Positions 1 through 9,023 of a DNA stretch of 64,000 nt are shown one piece after another. The position numbers were made by a program, and so were the translations under genes. The notes under the pieces were generated by a model, which was not told the origin of the DNA, made no database searches, and was given only the letters and a program-made list of their open reading frames with translations. Each line of letters opens with the position of its first letter. Within the stretch, counting starts at the first letter, position 1. The DNA comes from Desulfovibrio sp. Marseille-P6017 (lineage in GTDB: Bacteria; Bacillota_A; Clostridia; Peptostreptococcales; Peptostreptococcaceae): the NCBI GenBank assembly GCA_900604495.1, contig UWOR01000009.1, forward strand, positions 73,052 through 137,051, in the 5' to 3' direction.

Positions 1-2
1 AT

Positions 3-1223
3 TTAATTTATAATAAATTAATATCTGAGTTTGGAGAAGAAAAAGCTGGACAATATGCTAAAGCAAATGAACTTGCTATAAAAAGATATAAAGAAATTAT
101 CGATGAAAGAAAAATAGATTGTGATTTTGAAAGTAAATCAGCATATACATATTCATTAAATGATATAGAGATAATTAAAAATGAGGTAAAAGCTGCTAAT
201 AGGCTTGGTATAAATGCTGAATTTGTAGAAAAAGTTAACTTACCTTTTGAAATTAAAGGAGCTATTAAATTTAATGATCAAGCACAGTTTAATCCACTTA
301 AGTTTTTAAAAAATATTTCACAAGATTTAATTATATATGAAAACACAAGAGCATTAGAAATTAAAGAAAATTTAGTAATTACAAATAGAGGAAATATAAC
401 AGCAAACAATATTGTGGTAGCTACACATTATCCAATAATGAATATACCAGGATATTACTTTATGAAAATGCATCAAGAAAGAAGTTATGTTATAGCATTA
501 GAAAATGCAACTTATGTTGATGGAATGTATGTAGATGTTAATAGCGATGGATATTCATTTAGAAATTATAATAACTTATTATTATTAGGAGCTATAAGTC
601 ACAGAACGGGAGAAAATGAAAATGGCGGTAACTATGATAAGTTAAGGAAAATTGCAAAGGAGTTATACCCTGAGTCTAAGGAAAAGTATACATGGTCTGC
701 TCAAGATTGTATGACTATAGATAAAATACCGTATATAGGTAAATATTCTAAGGAAACTCCTAATATATATGTTGCGACAGGATTTAATAAATGGGGAATG
801 ACAAGTTCTATGGTGTCAGCTATGATAATATCCGATATGATACTAGAAAAAGAAAATGATTTTTCAGAAATATTTTCTCCAAGAAGATTTGATTTATCTT
901 TATCTATAAGTAATATAGGTAGAGATATGGTAAAAACAGCTAAAAATTATATTGCACAAAAAATATATATTCCAAGTAGTGATATAGAGCACATTAAAAA
1001 TGGACATGCTGGAATTGTTGAATATAATGGAGAAAAAGTTGGAGTTTATAAAAATAAGGAAGGGAAAGAATTTATTGTATCAACAAAATGCCCTCATTTA
1101 GGCTGTCAGCTTAGTTGGAATGCAGATGAATTAACATGGGATTGTCCGTGTCATGGATCAAGATTTGATTATAAAGGTAAATTAATGGGAAGTCCTGCAA
1201 CCAAAGGGATTGTAGAGGATTAA
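3..1223 (+). CDS. FAD-dependent oxidoreductase with C-terminal Rieske [2Fe-2S] domain (5' partial)
   Basis: The reading frame is open from the first full codon of the window, so the N-terminus with the FAD-binding Rossmann motif lies outside. About 406 residues remain. The first ~330 resemble the substrate-binding and C-terminal FAD part of DAO/glycine-oxidase-like enzymes. The last ~70 hold a Rieske cluster site, CPHLGC then CPCHGS (Cys-X-His, 17 residues, Cys-X2-His). This FAD plus Rieske fusion matches the YhfW-like family, whose substrate is not established; a role in redox chemistry of an amine or amino acid is inference. A hairpin terminator follows downstream. An internal ATG at 414 could be mistaken for the start, but continuous similarity upstream of it argues for the longer product. 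Confidence 0.8.
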   Translation, partial: LIYNKLISEFGEEKAGQYAKANELAIKRYKEIIDERKIDCDFESKSAYTYSLNDIEIIKNEVKAANRLGINAEFVEKVNLPFEIKGAIKFNDQAQFNPLKFLKNISQDLIIYENTRALEIKENLVITNRGNITANNIVVATHYPIMNIPGYYFMKMHQERSYVIALENATYVDGMYVDVNSDGYSFRNYNNLLLLGAISHRTGENENGGNYDKLRKIAKELYPESKEKYTWSAQDCMTIDKIPYIGKYSKETPNIYVATGFNKWGMTSSMVSAMIISDMILEKENDFSEIFSPRRFDLSLSISNIGRDMVKTAKNYIAQKIYIPSSDIEHIKNGHAGIVEYNGEKVGVYKNKEGKEFIVSTKCPHLGCQLSWNADELTWDCPCHGSRFDYKGKLMGSPATKGIVED

Positions 1224-1393
1224 ACAAATATACGAGATATTTTCAAGAATATTAAGAAAATTTCGGGGGGTACATATTGATTTTATAAAAATATATGATA
1301 AAATATGTAAAAAAGGAGTTATATCATATAAGAATAGAGTTAAATTTTGATAGAGTACTATATTAATATATGTATTGATGTAATTGAATTTAT

Positions 1394-1437
1394 AACCTCA
1401 GTGTAGATACTTTTATCTATTACTGGGGTTTTTATTT
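1394..1437 (+). terminator. Rho-independent terminator
   Basis: A 16-bp stem (left arm 1394-1409, right arm about 1415-1430, with two G-U pairs) is followed by a run of T. It lies between the FAD/Rieske gene and the amidohydrolase gene, about 170 bp after the stop codon. Confidence 0.65.
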
Positions 1438-1487
1438 AATATATAATATAAAGACTAGTAGGGGTTAAGTAGAAAGGTTGAGTAAAT

Positions 1488-2690
1488 ATGGAATTAAGAG
1501 AATTGAAAAATTTATCATATAAGATAGAAGATGAATTAAGAAAAGAAATAGAAGAGGTAAGTGACTTTATATTTAATAATCCAGAACTAGGAGGGCAAGA
1601 ATATATATCATCTAAATATTTAGTAGATAAAATATCTCAATATGGATTTAATGTTGAATATCCTTATTGTAATATAGACACTGCTTTTAGAGCTGAGATT
1701 GGAGATAATGAGGAGACTAGTATAGCTTTTTTAGCTGAATATGATGCTTTACCAGGTTATGATGGACCGAATGGATTAGGACATGCTTGTGGTCATAATT
1801 GGATAGCTGCAGGAACCTTAGGAGCGTGCTTAGTTTTAAGTAAATTAAAAAAATATTTTAAGGGGAAAATTGTGTTAATAGGAACACCAGCAGAAGAAAC
1901 TATAGGATATAAGTGTAACTTAGTTAAAGCAGGAGTTTTTAATGACATAGATATAGTTTTTCAAATGCATATAGAAGCTTTTAATAATATAAACTGTAAG
2001 GCATTAGCTATGGATTCTATAGAGTTTTCTTTCAAGGGAGTTGCAGCTCATGCAGCAAGTCACCCACACATGGGAGTTAATGCTTTAGATGCAGTGCAAC
2101 TTACATTTGCAGGAATAAATGCATTAAGGCAACATGTTACATCAGATGTAAGAATACATGGAATAGTAAGTAATGGTGGAGAAGCTCCTAATATAGTTCC
2201 AGATAGAGCTAGCTGTAAATTTTATGTTAGGGCAGAAGATAGAAAAAATTTAGAAGTTGTAAAAGAAAAAGTAATAAACTGCGCTAAGGGAGCAGAACTA
2301 ATGACTGGTTCACAATTAACATATAGATATTTTGAAAATTCTTTTGATAATATTATAAATAATAGTATATTACAAGATATAATGAGAAAAAATCTAGCTA
2401 ATGTAGGTATAAGTGAATTATTAGAATCACAAGATGGACCAACTGGTTCAACTGATATAGGAAATGTAAGCCAAGTTTGTCCAACTATGTATACAGAACT
2501 AGCTTTAGATATATGTCCAATAGTAAGAGTACATGAGAAGGAGTTTTTAAATTATGCTAACTCATTAGAGGCGTATGATAAGCTTCATAAGTCAGTTAAA
2601 GCAATGGTTACTTCAGCTCTAGAAATATACTTAGATAAGAAATTGCTTAAAGAAATAAAAAAAGAGCATATAAAAAATATAAGTTTATAG
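1488..2690 (+). CDS. M20 family metallopeptidase / amidohydrolase (AbgB-like)
   Basis: 400 aa. It is a zinc-dependent hydrolase of the M20D group that cleaves amide bonds of N-acyl amino acids, aminobenzoyl-glutamate or small peptides in the cytoplasm. The metal site is visible as HACGH at residues 99-103, preceded by EYDALP (84-89) and followed by the acidic PAEET motif near 134. A dimerisation (lid) domain with AHAASHPHMG follows at about residue 187. The whole length suits AbgB/IAL-type enzymes. ATG start with an AGAAAGG ribosome binding site about 10 bp upstream. It is a single-gene unit, with hairpins on both sides. The physiological substrate cannot be told from sequence. Confidence 0.85.
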   Translation: MELRELKNLSYKIEDELRKEIEEVSDFIFNNPELGGQEYISSKYLVDKISQYGFNVEYPYCNIDTAFRAEIGDNEETSIAFLAEYDALPGYDGPNGLGHACGHNWIAAGTLGACLVLSKLKKYFKGKIVLIGTPAEETIGYKCNLVKAGVFNDIDIVFQMHIEAFNNINCKALAMDSIEFSFKGVAAHAASHPHMGVNALDAVQLTFAGINALRQHVTSDVRIHGIVSNGGEAPNIVPDRASCKFYVRAEDRKNLEVVKEKVINCAKGAELMTGSQLTYRYFENSFDNIINNSILQDIMRKNLANVGISELLESQDGPTGSTDIGNVSQVCPTMYTELALDICPIVRVHEKEFLNYANSLEAYDKLHKSVKAMVTSALEIYLDKKLLKEIKKEHIKNISL

Positions 2691-2700
2691 ATTAAATATA

Positions 2701-2737
2701 AAAACCGCATCACATATATGATACGGTTTTTATATTT
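2701..2737. terminator. Rho-independent terminator (possibly bidirectional)
   Basis: A 12-bp stem with one mismatch (aaaaccgcatca / tgatacggtttt) is followed by T-rich sequence on both strands. It separates the amidohydrolase gene from the convergent tRNA-Leu gene. Confidence 0.75.
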
Positions 2738-2751
2738 AATAATATTAATAT

Positions 2752-2838
2752 TGGTGCCGGATATGGGACTTGAACCCATACGGTATTACTACCAACGGAT
2801 TTTGAGTCCGTCGCGTCTGCCATTCCACCAATCCGGCA
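2752..2838 (-). tRNA. tRNA-Leu (anticodon CAA)
   Basis: On the minus strand an 84-nt cloverleaf runs from 2838 to 2755, followed by an encoded CCA (2754-2752). The acceptor stem is TGCCGGA/TCCGGCA, the T-arm contains GGGTTCAAGTCCC, and there is a long variable arm typical of class II tRNAs. The anticodon loop is CTCAAAA with anticodon CAA, reading the UUG codon. It stands alone between two protein genes. Confidence 0.95.
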
Positions 2839-3011
2839 TTTTCTGAAAATTTAAATATTATATTAAAGATTATAGCAATAAATTATAACGTTTGCAACAT
2901 ATTTTATCTTAATATACATTTAATATTATGTTATTATTAAATAATAGCATAATTGTATATAATAACAATAGTAAAAGCGCTAAAATACATAGAAATTTAG
3001 GAGTGAGGATT

Positions 3012-5663
3012 TTGGACAAAAGATTAATTATTATAGATGGAAACTCAATAATAAACAGAGCTTTTTATGCATTGCCAGAAATGTCGAATAAGGAAGGATT
3101 GAAAACTAATGCAATTTATGGTTTTACTACAATGTTATTTAAAATAATAGATACATATAAACCTACTCATATAAGTGTAGCATTTGATAGAAAAGCACCT
3201 ACATTTAGACATTTAGAATATAATGAATATAAAGCTGGAAGAAAGAAAATGCCAGACGAACTTAGAGAGCAGTTTGAACCATTAAAAGAACTTTTAGATA
3301 AGTTTAATATACATAGATTAGAATTAGATGGATACGAAGCAGATGATATAATAGGTACAGTTTCTAAATTAGGAGAAGAACACGATTATAAGGTGTATAT
3401 AGTTACAGGGGATAAAGATGCAATACAGCTTGCATCAAATAAAACAACAACTTTAATTACTAAAAAAGGTGTTGGTGAGGTTGAGGAGTATGACTTTAAC
3501 TCTGTTATGGAGAAGTATGAAATGACTCCAACTCAGTTTATAGATCTAAAGGGCCTTATGGGTGACAAATCAGATAATATACCAGGAGTTCCAGGTATAG
3601 GTGAAAAGACTGGAATAAAGTTAATAAAAGAGTTTTCTAGTATAGAAAACTTAGTTGAACATATAGACGATTTAAAAGGTAGTGTGAAGAAAAAAATTGA
3701 AGAGAATAAAGAATTAGCTATAATGAGTAAAAGACTGGCTACAATAATAAGAGATGTTCCAATAAACGTAAAATTAGAAGAATTAGAGTACGGAGATTAT
3801 GATACAGAATCTGTAATAGAAGAATTTAAAAAGCTTGGATTTACAAGTCTTGTATCAAGGCTTTTAGATTTAGATGGTGGTAGTGAAGTAGCGAAAGAGT
3901 CACCTTTAGAATTAAAAATAGGTCCTGTTGATGATATATCATCATTAATAAAAGATATAAACGATAAGAAAGAAGTTATGATTAAAACTGTAACGAAAGT
4001 TGGGAATATACTTGAAAAAAATATAATGTATATATTCATAAGTATAGATGGTAATAACATATATTATCTAAATGAAGGACAAATATCTGATTTTAAAGAA
4101 ATTCTATCTAGTAATGAAATTAAGAAGTTTGGTTATAATCTAAAAGATGATTATATAGCATTAAGACCTTATGATATAAAGCTTGAAAATATGTATTTTG
4201 ATATAACAATAGCAGAATACTTAATAGATTCAGCTTCATCTACATCTTATGAATGTAGTGCAATAGCAATGAAGTATCTAACTAGAAAAGTAAAATCTAA
4301 AGAAGACTTACTAGGTAAAGGTGCTAAAGCTAAGAAATTTGAAGATTTAGATATAGAAGAAATAAAAGACTATATAGGTCAAATTATAAATGTAGTAAAA
4401 CTTTCTTCAGAAAAAATGGAAAAGTATTTAAATGAAAGTGATATGGACAGCCTATTCCATGAAGTTGAGATGCCTCTAGTTGAAGTTTTAGGAGAAATGG
4501 AATTTATAGGAATAAATGTAGATAGAGATATACTTAATGAGCTTGGTACTCAATTTAAAGAAATTATAAGTAAGTTAGAATCTGAGATATATGAAATGGC
4601 AGGAGAGTCATTTAATATAAACTCACCAAAACAATTAGGCGTTATATTATTTGAAAAGCTAGGATTACCAGTAATTAAAAAAACTAAAACTGGGTATTCA
4701 ACTAATGCAGAAGTTTTAGATAAATTAAGAGACAAACATGAAATAATAAATAAAATCACAGAGTATAGACAAATAGTTAAATTGAATTCTACTTATGTTG
4801 AAGGTTTACTTGGAATAATAAATCCAATAAGTAATAGAATACATTCATCATTTAATCAAACTATTACTACAACAGGAAGAATTTCTTCTACAGAACCAAA
4901 TCTTCAAAATATACCAGTTAAAATGGAGATGGGAAGAAATATAAGAAAAGTATTTATAGCTGGAGAAAATTATGAGTTAGTAGATGCAGATTATTCTCAA
5001 GTAGAATTAAGAGTTTTAGCCAACATGAGTGGAGACGAAAATATGATAGATGCTTTCAAACATGGGGAAGACATACATTCAAAAACTGCATCACAAATAT
5101 TTGATGTAGATATAAATGAAGTAACATCTAGACAAAGAAGTGAAGCTAAAGCTATAAACTTTGGTATAGTTTATGGAAAAAGTGATTTTGGTTTATCAGA
5201 AGATTTAAATATACCAGTAAAGCAAGCTAAAGAGTATATAAATAGTTACTTTGAAAAATACAGCAAAATAAAAGAATTTATGGATAAAACAATAGAAGAT
5301 GCAACTCGTGATGGATACATAACGACGCTATTGAATAGAAGAAGATATATACCAGAGCTAAAATCAAGTAACTTTATGTTAAGAAATGCTGGAAAAAGAG
5401 CTGCAATGAATGCACCTATTCAAGGGAGTGCCGCAGATATTATAAAAATAGCAATGGTAAATGTGTATAAAAAATTAGAAGAAAAAAATCTTAAATCTAA
5501 ACTTATACTTCAAGTGCACGATGAACTTATAGTAGAAACTGCAAATGATGAATTAGAAATAGTTAAGCAAATAGTAAAAGATGAAATGGAAAACGCATTT
5601 AGTATGGATGTTAATTTAGATGTAGACCTTAATGTAGGTTGCTCATGGTATGAAACTAAGTAG
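3012..5663 (+). CDS. polA: DNA polymerase I
   Basis: 883 aa from the TTG at 3012. The frame is open to an ATG at 2928, but the sequence before 3012 is not conserved in type, and a TAGGAGTGAGG ribosome binding site sits 3-13 bp upstream of the TTG. The N-terminal 5' nuclease domain (about 1-300) carries the H3TH motif GVPGIGEKTG. The middle 3'-5' exonuclease fold lacks the DxE metal-binding motif, as is usual in Gram-positive PolA. The polymerase domain has motif A (DYSQVELR, Asp660), motif B (RSEAKAINFGIVYG) and motif C (HDE, 836-838). It fills gaps and removes RNA primers in repair and lagging-strand synthesis. coaE follows after 8 bp, so the two are co-transcribed. Confidence 0.97.
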   Translation: MDKRLIIIDGNSIINRAFYALPEMSNKEGLKTNAIYGFTTMLFKIIDTYKPTHISVAFDRKAPTFRHLEYNEYKAGRKKMPDELREQFEPLKELLDKFNIHRLELDGYEADDIIGTVSKLGEEHDYKVYIVTGDKDAIQLASNKTTTLITKKGVGEVEEYDFNSVMEKYEMTPTQFIDLKGLMGDKSDNIPGVPGIGEKTGIKLIKEFSSIENLVEHIDDLKGSVKKKIEENKELAIMSKRLATIIRDVPINVKLEELEYGDYDTESVIEEFKKLGFTSLVSRLLDLDGGSEVAKESPLELKIGPVDDISSLIKDINDKKEVMIKTVTKVGNILEKNIMYIFISIDGNNIYYLNEGQISDFKEILSSNEIKKFGYNLKDDYIALRPYDIKLENMYFDITIAEYLIDSASSTSYECSAIAMKYLTRKVKSKEDLLGKGAKAKKFEDLDIEEIKDYIGQIINVVKLSSEKMEKYLNESDMDSLFHEVEMPLVEVLGEMEFIGINVDRDILNELGTQFKEIISKLESEIYEMAGESFNINSPKQLGVILFEKLGLPVIKKTKTGYSTNAEVLDKLRDKHEIINKITEYRQIVKLNSTYVEGLLGIINPISNRIHSSFNQTITTTGRISSTEPNLQNIPVKMEMGRNIRKVFIAGENYELVDADYSQVELRVLANMSGDENMIDAFKHGEDIHSKTASQIFDVDINEVTSRQRSEAKAINFGIVYGKSDFGLSEDLNIPVKQAKEYINSYFEKYSKIKEFMDKTIEDATRDGYITTLLNRRRYIPELKSSNFMLRNAGKRAAMNAPIQGSAADIIKIAMVNVYKKLEEKNLKSKLILQVHDELIVETANDELEIVKQIVKDEMENAFSMDVNLDVDLNVGCSWYETK

Positions 5664-5671
5664 GTGAATGT

Positions 5672-6277
5672 ATGTTAGTATTAGGGTTAACTGGTAATAT
5701 AGGCTGTGGTAAAAGCAGCCTATCTAATATTTTTAGAGAAGATTTTAATATAGATATAATAGACGCAGATGTTATATCTAGAAATATATTTGAAGATAAA
5801 TTATTGCTTAATAAAGTTTTCGAAGCATTTGGAGAATCGATAAAAAATAAAGATAATACATTAAATAGAAAAGTTTTAGGAAGTATAGTTTTTAATGATG
5901 ATGAAAAGCTGATAAGGTTAAATGAAATTACCCATCCTAGAATAAGAGAAAAGATATTAGATAATATAAAATCAATAAGAGAACAAGGTAAAAAAATAGT
6001 TATTATTGATGCAGCATTACTAGTAGAATGTGGATACCTAGAATTACTAGATAAACTTCTAGTGGTATACTGTAGAGAAGATATTCAAATACAAAGAATT
6101 ATAAATAGAGACTCATGTAGTAAACAAGATGCTCTTAATAGAATACGATCTCAACTTAGTCAAGAAGAGAAAATACGTTACTCAGATTATAAAATTGATA
6201 ATTCTGGAACATATGAAGATTTGAGAGTAAAAGCACATAAGTTTATAAATTATGTAAAGGAGAAATGGTGTGAGTAA
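5672..6277 (+). CDS. coaE: Dephospho-CoA kinase
   Basis: 201 aa, the normal family length. It phosphorylates the 3'-hydroxyl of the dephospho-CoA ribose, the last step of coenzyme A synthesis, using ATP. The P-loop GLTGNIGCGKS lies at residues 5-15 and a DADxxxR motif follows near 32-37, with THPRIRE near 90. It starts 8 bp after polA and its last codons overlap the next gene by 8 bp, so polA-coaE-transglycosylase form one transcription unit. Confidence 0.95.
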   Translation: MLVLGLTGNIGCGKSSLSNIFREDFNIDIIDADVISRNIFEDKLLLNKVFEAFGESIKNKDNTLNRKVLGSIVFNDDEKLIRLNEITHPRIREKILDNIKSIREQGKKIVIIDAALLVECGYLELLDKLLVVYCREDIQIQRIINRDSCSKQDALNRIRSQLSQEEKIRYSDYKIDNSGTYEDLRVKAHKFINYVKEKWCE

Positions 6278-6821
6278 AAAAATATTAATTTTTATGGCTA
6301 TCATCATAACCATAGTTGCATCTATAATGATAGAAAGTGATGGATTTAAAAAATTAATATATCCAAAAAAATACTCTAACTATGTAGAAAAATACTCTAA
6401 AGAATATAATATAGATGAAAACTTAGTATATAGTGTTATAAAAGTAGAAAGTAAATTTGATAAAGATGCAGTATCTCGAAAGGGAGCAAAGGGATTAATG
6501 CAAATTAGTGACATTACAAGAGATTGGGCAATTGAAGAGTTGCAACTAGGTGATATAGATATTTTTGATCCGGAAACTAATATAAGAATTGGATGTTGGT
6601 ATTTAAGTAAACTTTATAAACAGTTTGGGACACTTGACTTAGTTATAGCAGCTTATAATGGTGGTTCAGGTAATGTAAGAGAGTGGCTTGGAAATGATGA
6701 ATATAGTAAAGATGGAAAGCTATATAATATACCATTTCAAGAAACTTCAAATTATGTACTTAAAGTTGAAAAAAACTATGAAAAGTACAATATGTTATAT
6801 GATGAGGAAGGGAAAGACTAA
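6270..6821 (+). CDS. Lytic transglycosylase, SLT domain
   Basis: 183 aa, start GTG at 6270 with an AAAGGAGA site just upstream inside coaE. An N-terminal membrane anchor (residues 5-20) is followed by a lysozyme-like SLT domain. The catalytic glutamate is probably Glu60 in VIKVESKF, with the typical GAKGLMQI and AAYNGGSGNV motifs after it. Such enzymes cleave the glycan strand of peptidoglycan to 1,6-anhydro products on the outer face of the membrane. The gene overlaps coaE by 8 bp and the next gene by 1 bp (taatg), indicating translational coupling. Confidence 0.9.
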   Translation: MSKKILIFMAIIITIVASIMIESDGFKKLIYPKKYSNYVEKYSKEYNIDENLVYSVIKVESKFDKDAVSRKGAKGLMQISDITRDWAIEELQLGDIDIFDPETNIRIGCWYLSKLYKQFGTLDLVIAAYNGGSGNVREWLGNDEYSKDGKLYNIPFQETSNYVLKVEKNYEKYNMLYDEEGKD

Positions 6822-8473
6822 TGAATGTGAAGAAACTGCTAGCTATATTTTTAGCTGCGTCTATGATATTAGTTGGATGTAGCTCCAACAATGAAGAGAC
6901 CACTTCTAGTGACAGTAAAGAAAATACAAGTGGATTTAACTCAAAGTACATAAATCTTACAATGGTAAAACCTACTACTATAAATCCGGTTTTAAATACG
7001 GATAAATCTGTAGGGTATGTAATGAATTTAATTTATGATGGCTTATTTACAATCGATCAAGATTACAATGTAGTGCCTCAATTAGCAAAAGAGTACTCAT
7101 TATCAGCAGATGGTAAAAGCATGAATATAAAATTAAAAGATGCCAAATGGCATAGTGGAAATGATGTTACATCTAGTGATGTAATGTATACTATAGGATT
7201 AATTCAAAAAAATACTACAAGTCCATATAATGCATTTACTGAAAATATAGATTCTGTGAATATAACTAATAGCAAAGAATTTACTATAAACTTTAAAGAA
7301 TCATATGCATTTTCTAAGGATACATTAATATTTCCAATAGTATATAAGGATTCATTAAGTAACAAATCAGATAGTGAGATACTTGAAAATGATAATAACT
7401 TAATTGGTAATGGTCCATATAAAATAGAAAAGATGGAAGATAGAGAAGGCATGACATTAGTGGTAAATCAAGACTACTATGATGAACTTTCAGATACAAT
7501 GAAGGATATACACGTTAGTATTGTACCTACAGAAGAAGAACAAGTATCAATGGTTATGGCATTAGAAAGTGATATGGCAAATATATCATTAGGAGATTTA
7601 AGTCAGTTTTATGAAGATGAATTTAATATAACTAACTATGAAGGTAGAGACTATGAATCTATTATATTTAATTATGACAATAAATATCTAAATGATAATA
7701 ATTTCAGAAAAGCAATAGCATATGCTATAGATAGAAATTTAATTTTAGAGGAAGGATATATAGATAATGCAAAATTAGTAAACTTCCCACTAAACACTAT
7801 GTCTAAATACTATGATAGTGAGTTAAAAGCTTTAGCATATAATAAAACTAAAGCTGAAGAGTATTTAAAGAAAATAAATCCTAATATTAGTGAAAAAACA
7901 ACTGAAAAAGATTCAAATAATGTAGAACAAGCTACAACAGAAAATAATACATCTGAGAACAAAATAGAAAAAACAAATTTAACATCACAAGAATTAAAAT
8001 CTTTATTATCTGATATTAATTTAAAAATAATAGTAAATAAAGATAATGAAGAAAGAACAAAAGCTGCAAGTATAGTTAGTGATAACTTATCTGATATAGG
8101 AATAAAAACAACTATTGAAGCACTGACAAGTGAAGAAATGACTACAGCTTTAAATAATAAAGATTATGATTTAGCTTTTATAGGATGGGAATTATCTAGC
8201 ATTCCTGATGCAAGATCAATTATTGAAGCTAGTGGATATTCAGATGAAAAGCTAACAGCGTATATGGAATCTTTAGCAATTGCAACATCAGATTCTAAAA
8301 TATCAGAAATTTACTCAGCAATTCAAAAACATATTAGGGATAAGGTTGCCTTTATAAGTTTAGTAATACGAAATGAGTATTTAGTTACTAATGAAAGGCT
8401 AGAAGGTAAGACCCAACCAAATGACTTTGATGCTTATGAAGGTATAGCGAACTTGACTATAAAAGGTAAATAA
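6821..8473 (+). CDS. ABC transporter substrate-binding lipoprotein, oligopeptide (family 5)
   Basis: 550 aa. A signal peptide ends in the lipobox LVGC with the lipidated Cys at residue 20, followed by a Ser/Asn/Thr-rich linker. The body is a family 5 extracellular solute-binding protein (OppA/DppA type): GLFTIDQDYNVVPQLAKEY, LKDAKWHSG and a RKAIAYAIDR segment are characteristic. A low-complexity Glu/Thr/Asn/Lys stretch near residues 350-385 interrupts the second lobe. No permease or ATPase genes are nearby, so it must share a transporter encoded elsewhere or act as a sensor. Coupled by a 1-bp overlap to the lytic transglycosylase, which suggests, but does not prove, uptake of cell-wall peptides. 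Confidence 0.85.
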   Translation: MNVKKLLAIFLAASMILVGCSSNNEETTSSDSKENTSGFNSKYINLTMVKPTTINPVLNTDKSVGYVMNLIYDGLFTIDQDYNVVPQLAKEYSLSADGKSMNIKLKDAKWHSGNDVTSSDVMYTIGLIQKNTTSPYNAFTENIDSVNITNSKEFTINFKESYAFSKDTLIFPIVYKDSLSNKSDSEILENDNNLIGNGPYKIEKMEDREGMTLVVNQDYYDELSDTMKDIHVSIVPTEEEQVSMVMALESDMANISLGDLSQFYEDEFNITNYEGRDYESIIFNYDNKYLNDNNFRKAIAYAIDRNLILEEGYIDNAKLVNFPLNTMSKYYDSELKALAYNKTKAEEYLKKINPNISEKTTEKDSNNVEQATTENNTSENKIEKTNLTSQELKSLLSDINLKIIVNKDNEERTKAASIVSDNLSDIGIKTTIEALTSEEMTTALNNKDYDLAFIGWELSSIPDARSIIEASGYSDEKLTAYMESLAIATSDSKISEIYSAIQKHIRDKVAFISLVIRNEYLVTNERLEGKTQPNDFDAYEGIANLTIKGK

Positions 8474-8522
8474 TTTCAATTGTTTTACAAAAATATATTT
8501 TATTATAAAGTGAAATATGATA

Positions 8523-8543
8523 ATATACCCCTGTAGGGTATAT
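8523..8543. promoter_or_regulatory. Candidate CsoR-type copper operator upstream of copZ
   Basis: A perfect 8-bp inverted repeat, ATATACCC - 5 bp - GGGTATAT, lies 16 bp before the copZ start. CsoR operators are GC-core palindromes of the form TACCC...GGGTA flanked by AT, and they precede copper chaperone and exporter genes. The match in form and place is seen in the sequence; binding by CsoR is inference because no csoR gene is in the window. Confidence 0.6.
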
Positions 8544-8558
8544 ATGGAGGTGAAATAA

Positions 8559-8771
8559 ATGAAAAAAAAGCTATTAATAGAAGGTATGAGCTGTGGACAT
8601 TGTGTAAATCATGTTAAAACAGCTCTTACTGAGGATATTCAAGGTGTAGAAGTCTTAGAAGTTAACTTAGATGGCAAATATGCACTAGTTGATGTTAATG
8701 AAAGTGTAACTGATTCTGATTTGAAATCAGTAATAGAAGACTTAGACTTTGAACTAAAAGGAATAGAGTAA
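8559..8771 (+). CDS. copZ: Copper chaperone CopZ-like heavy-metal-associated domain protein
   Basis: 70 aa single HMA domain with the metal-binding motif GMSCGHC (Cys12, Cys15) in the first loop and the usual beta-alpha-beta-beta-alpha-beta pattern. CopZ carries Cu(I) in the cytoplasm and hands it to a P-type ATPase or to the repressor CsoR. GGAGG ribosome binding site 8 bp upstream. No copA or csoR is adjacent. The upstream palindrome (8523-8543) suggests copper-induced expression. The stop codon is the first part of a long inverted repeat. Confidence 0.85.
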   Translation: MKKKLLIEGMSCGHCVNHVKTALTEDIQGVEVLEVNLDGKYALVDVNESVTDSDLKSVIEDLDFELKGIE

Positions 8772-8825
8772 TACAAATAGAGGAAGATGAGATCTAGTAA
8801 ATCTCATCTTCCTCTATTTGTATTA
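8769..8825. repeat. 25-bp perfect inverted repeat (bidirectional hairpin)
   Basis: Left arm 8769-8793 and right arm 8801-8825 are exact reverse complements around a 7-nt loop, and pairing extends about three more positions with one G-U pair. It begins in the copZ stop codon and covers the last codons of a small gene on the opposite strand. There is no T-run after either arm, so it is not a classical intrinsic terminator, though it could end or stabilise both convergent transcripts. Confidence 0.85.
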
Positions 8826-8955
8826 TTCCCTTAGAAGTTAAAAACTCTTCTTGAAGTTCTAATATTAATTCTATAGTATATTTAGAAATAGACTCTCCAC
8901 ATCCCTTGTAAATAAATTCAATCATTTCATTCATAGATATAGTTCGTTCTTCCAT
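8794..8955 (-). CDS. Small protein of unknown function (53 aa)
   Basis: ATG at 8955 with a strong AGGAGG 8 bp upstream on the minus strand, stop at 8796-8794. The product is acidic (ending IEEDEIY), with one Cys in KGCGES and a probable helix in the middle; it has no signal peptide or membrane segment. It is convergent with copZ, and its last ten codons form the right arm of the inverted repeat. I do not recognise the family. The good ribosome binding site and sensible amino acid composition support it being translated. Confidence 0.6.
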   Translation of the reverse strand: MEERTISMNEMIEFIYKGCGESISKYTIELILELQEEFLTSKGIIQIEEDEIY

Positions 8956-9023
8956 TATAATAACCTCCTAATATAGAATATAAAAATTATATTATATCAA
9001 AAAGTTATTAAAAACAATAAAAA

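Noticed and set aside
2928..3011. Longer N-terminus for DNA polymerase I from ATG 2928
   Set aside because: The 28 extra residues are Asn/Ser-rich and unlike PolA, and a strong ribosome binding site is placed for the TTG at 3012.
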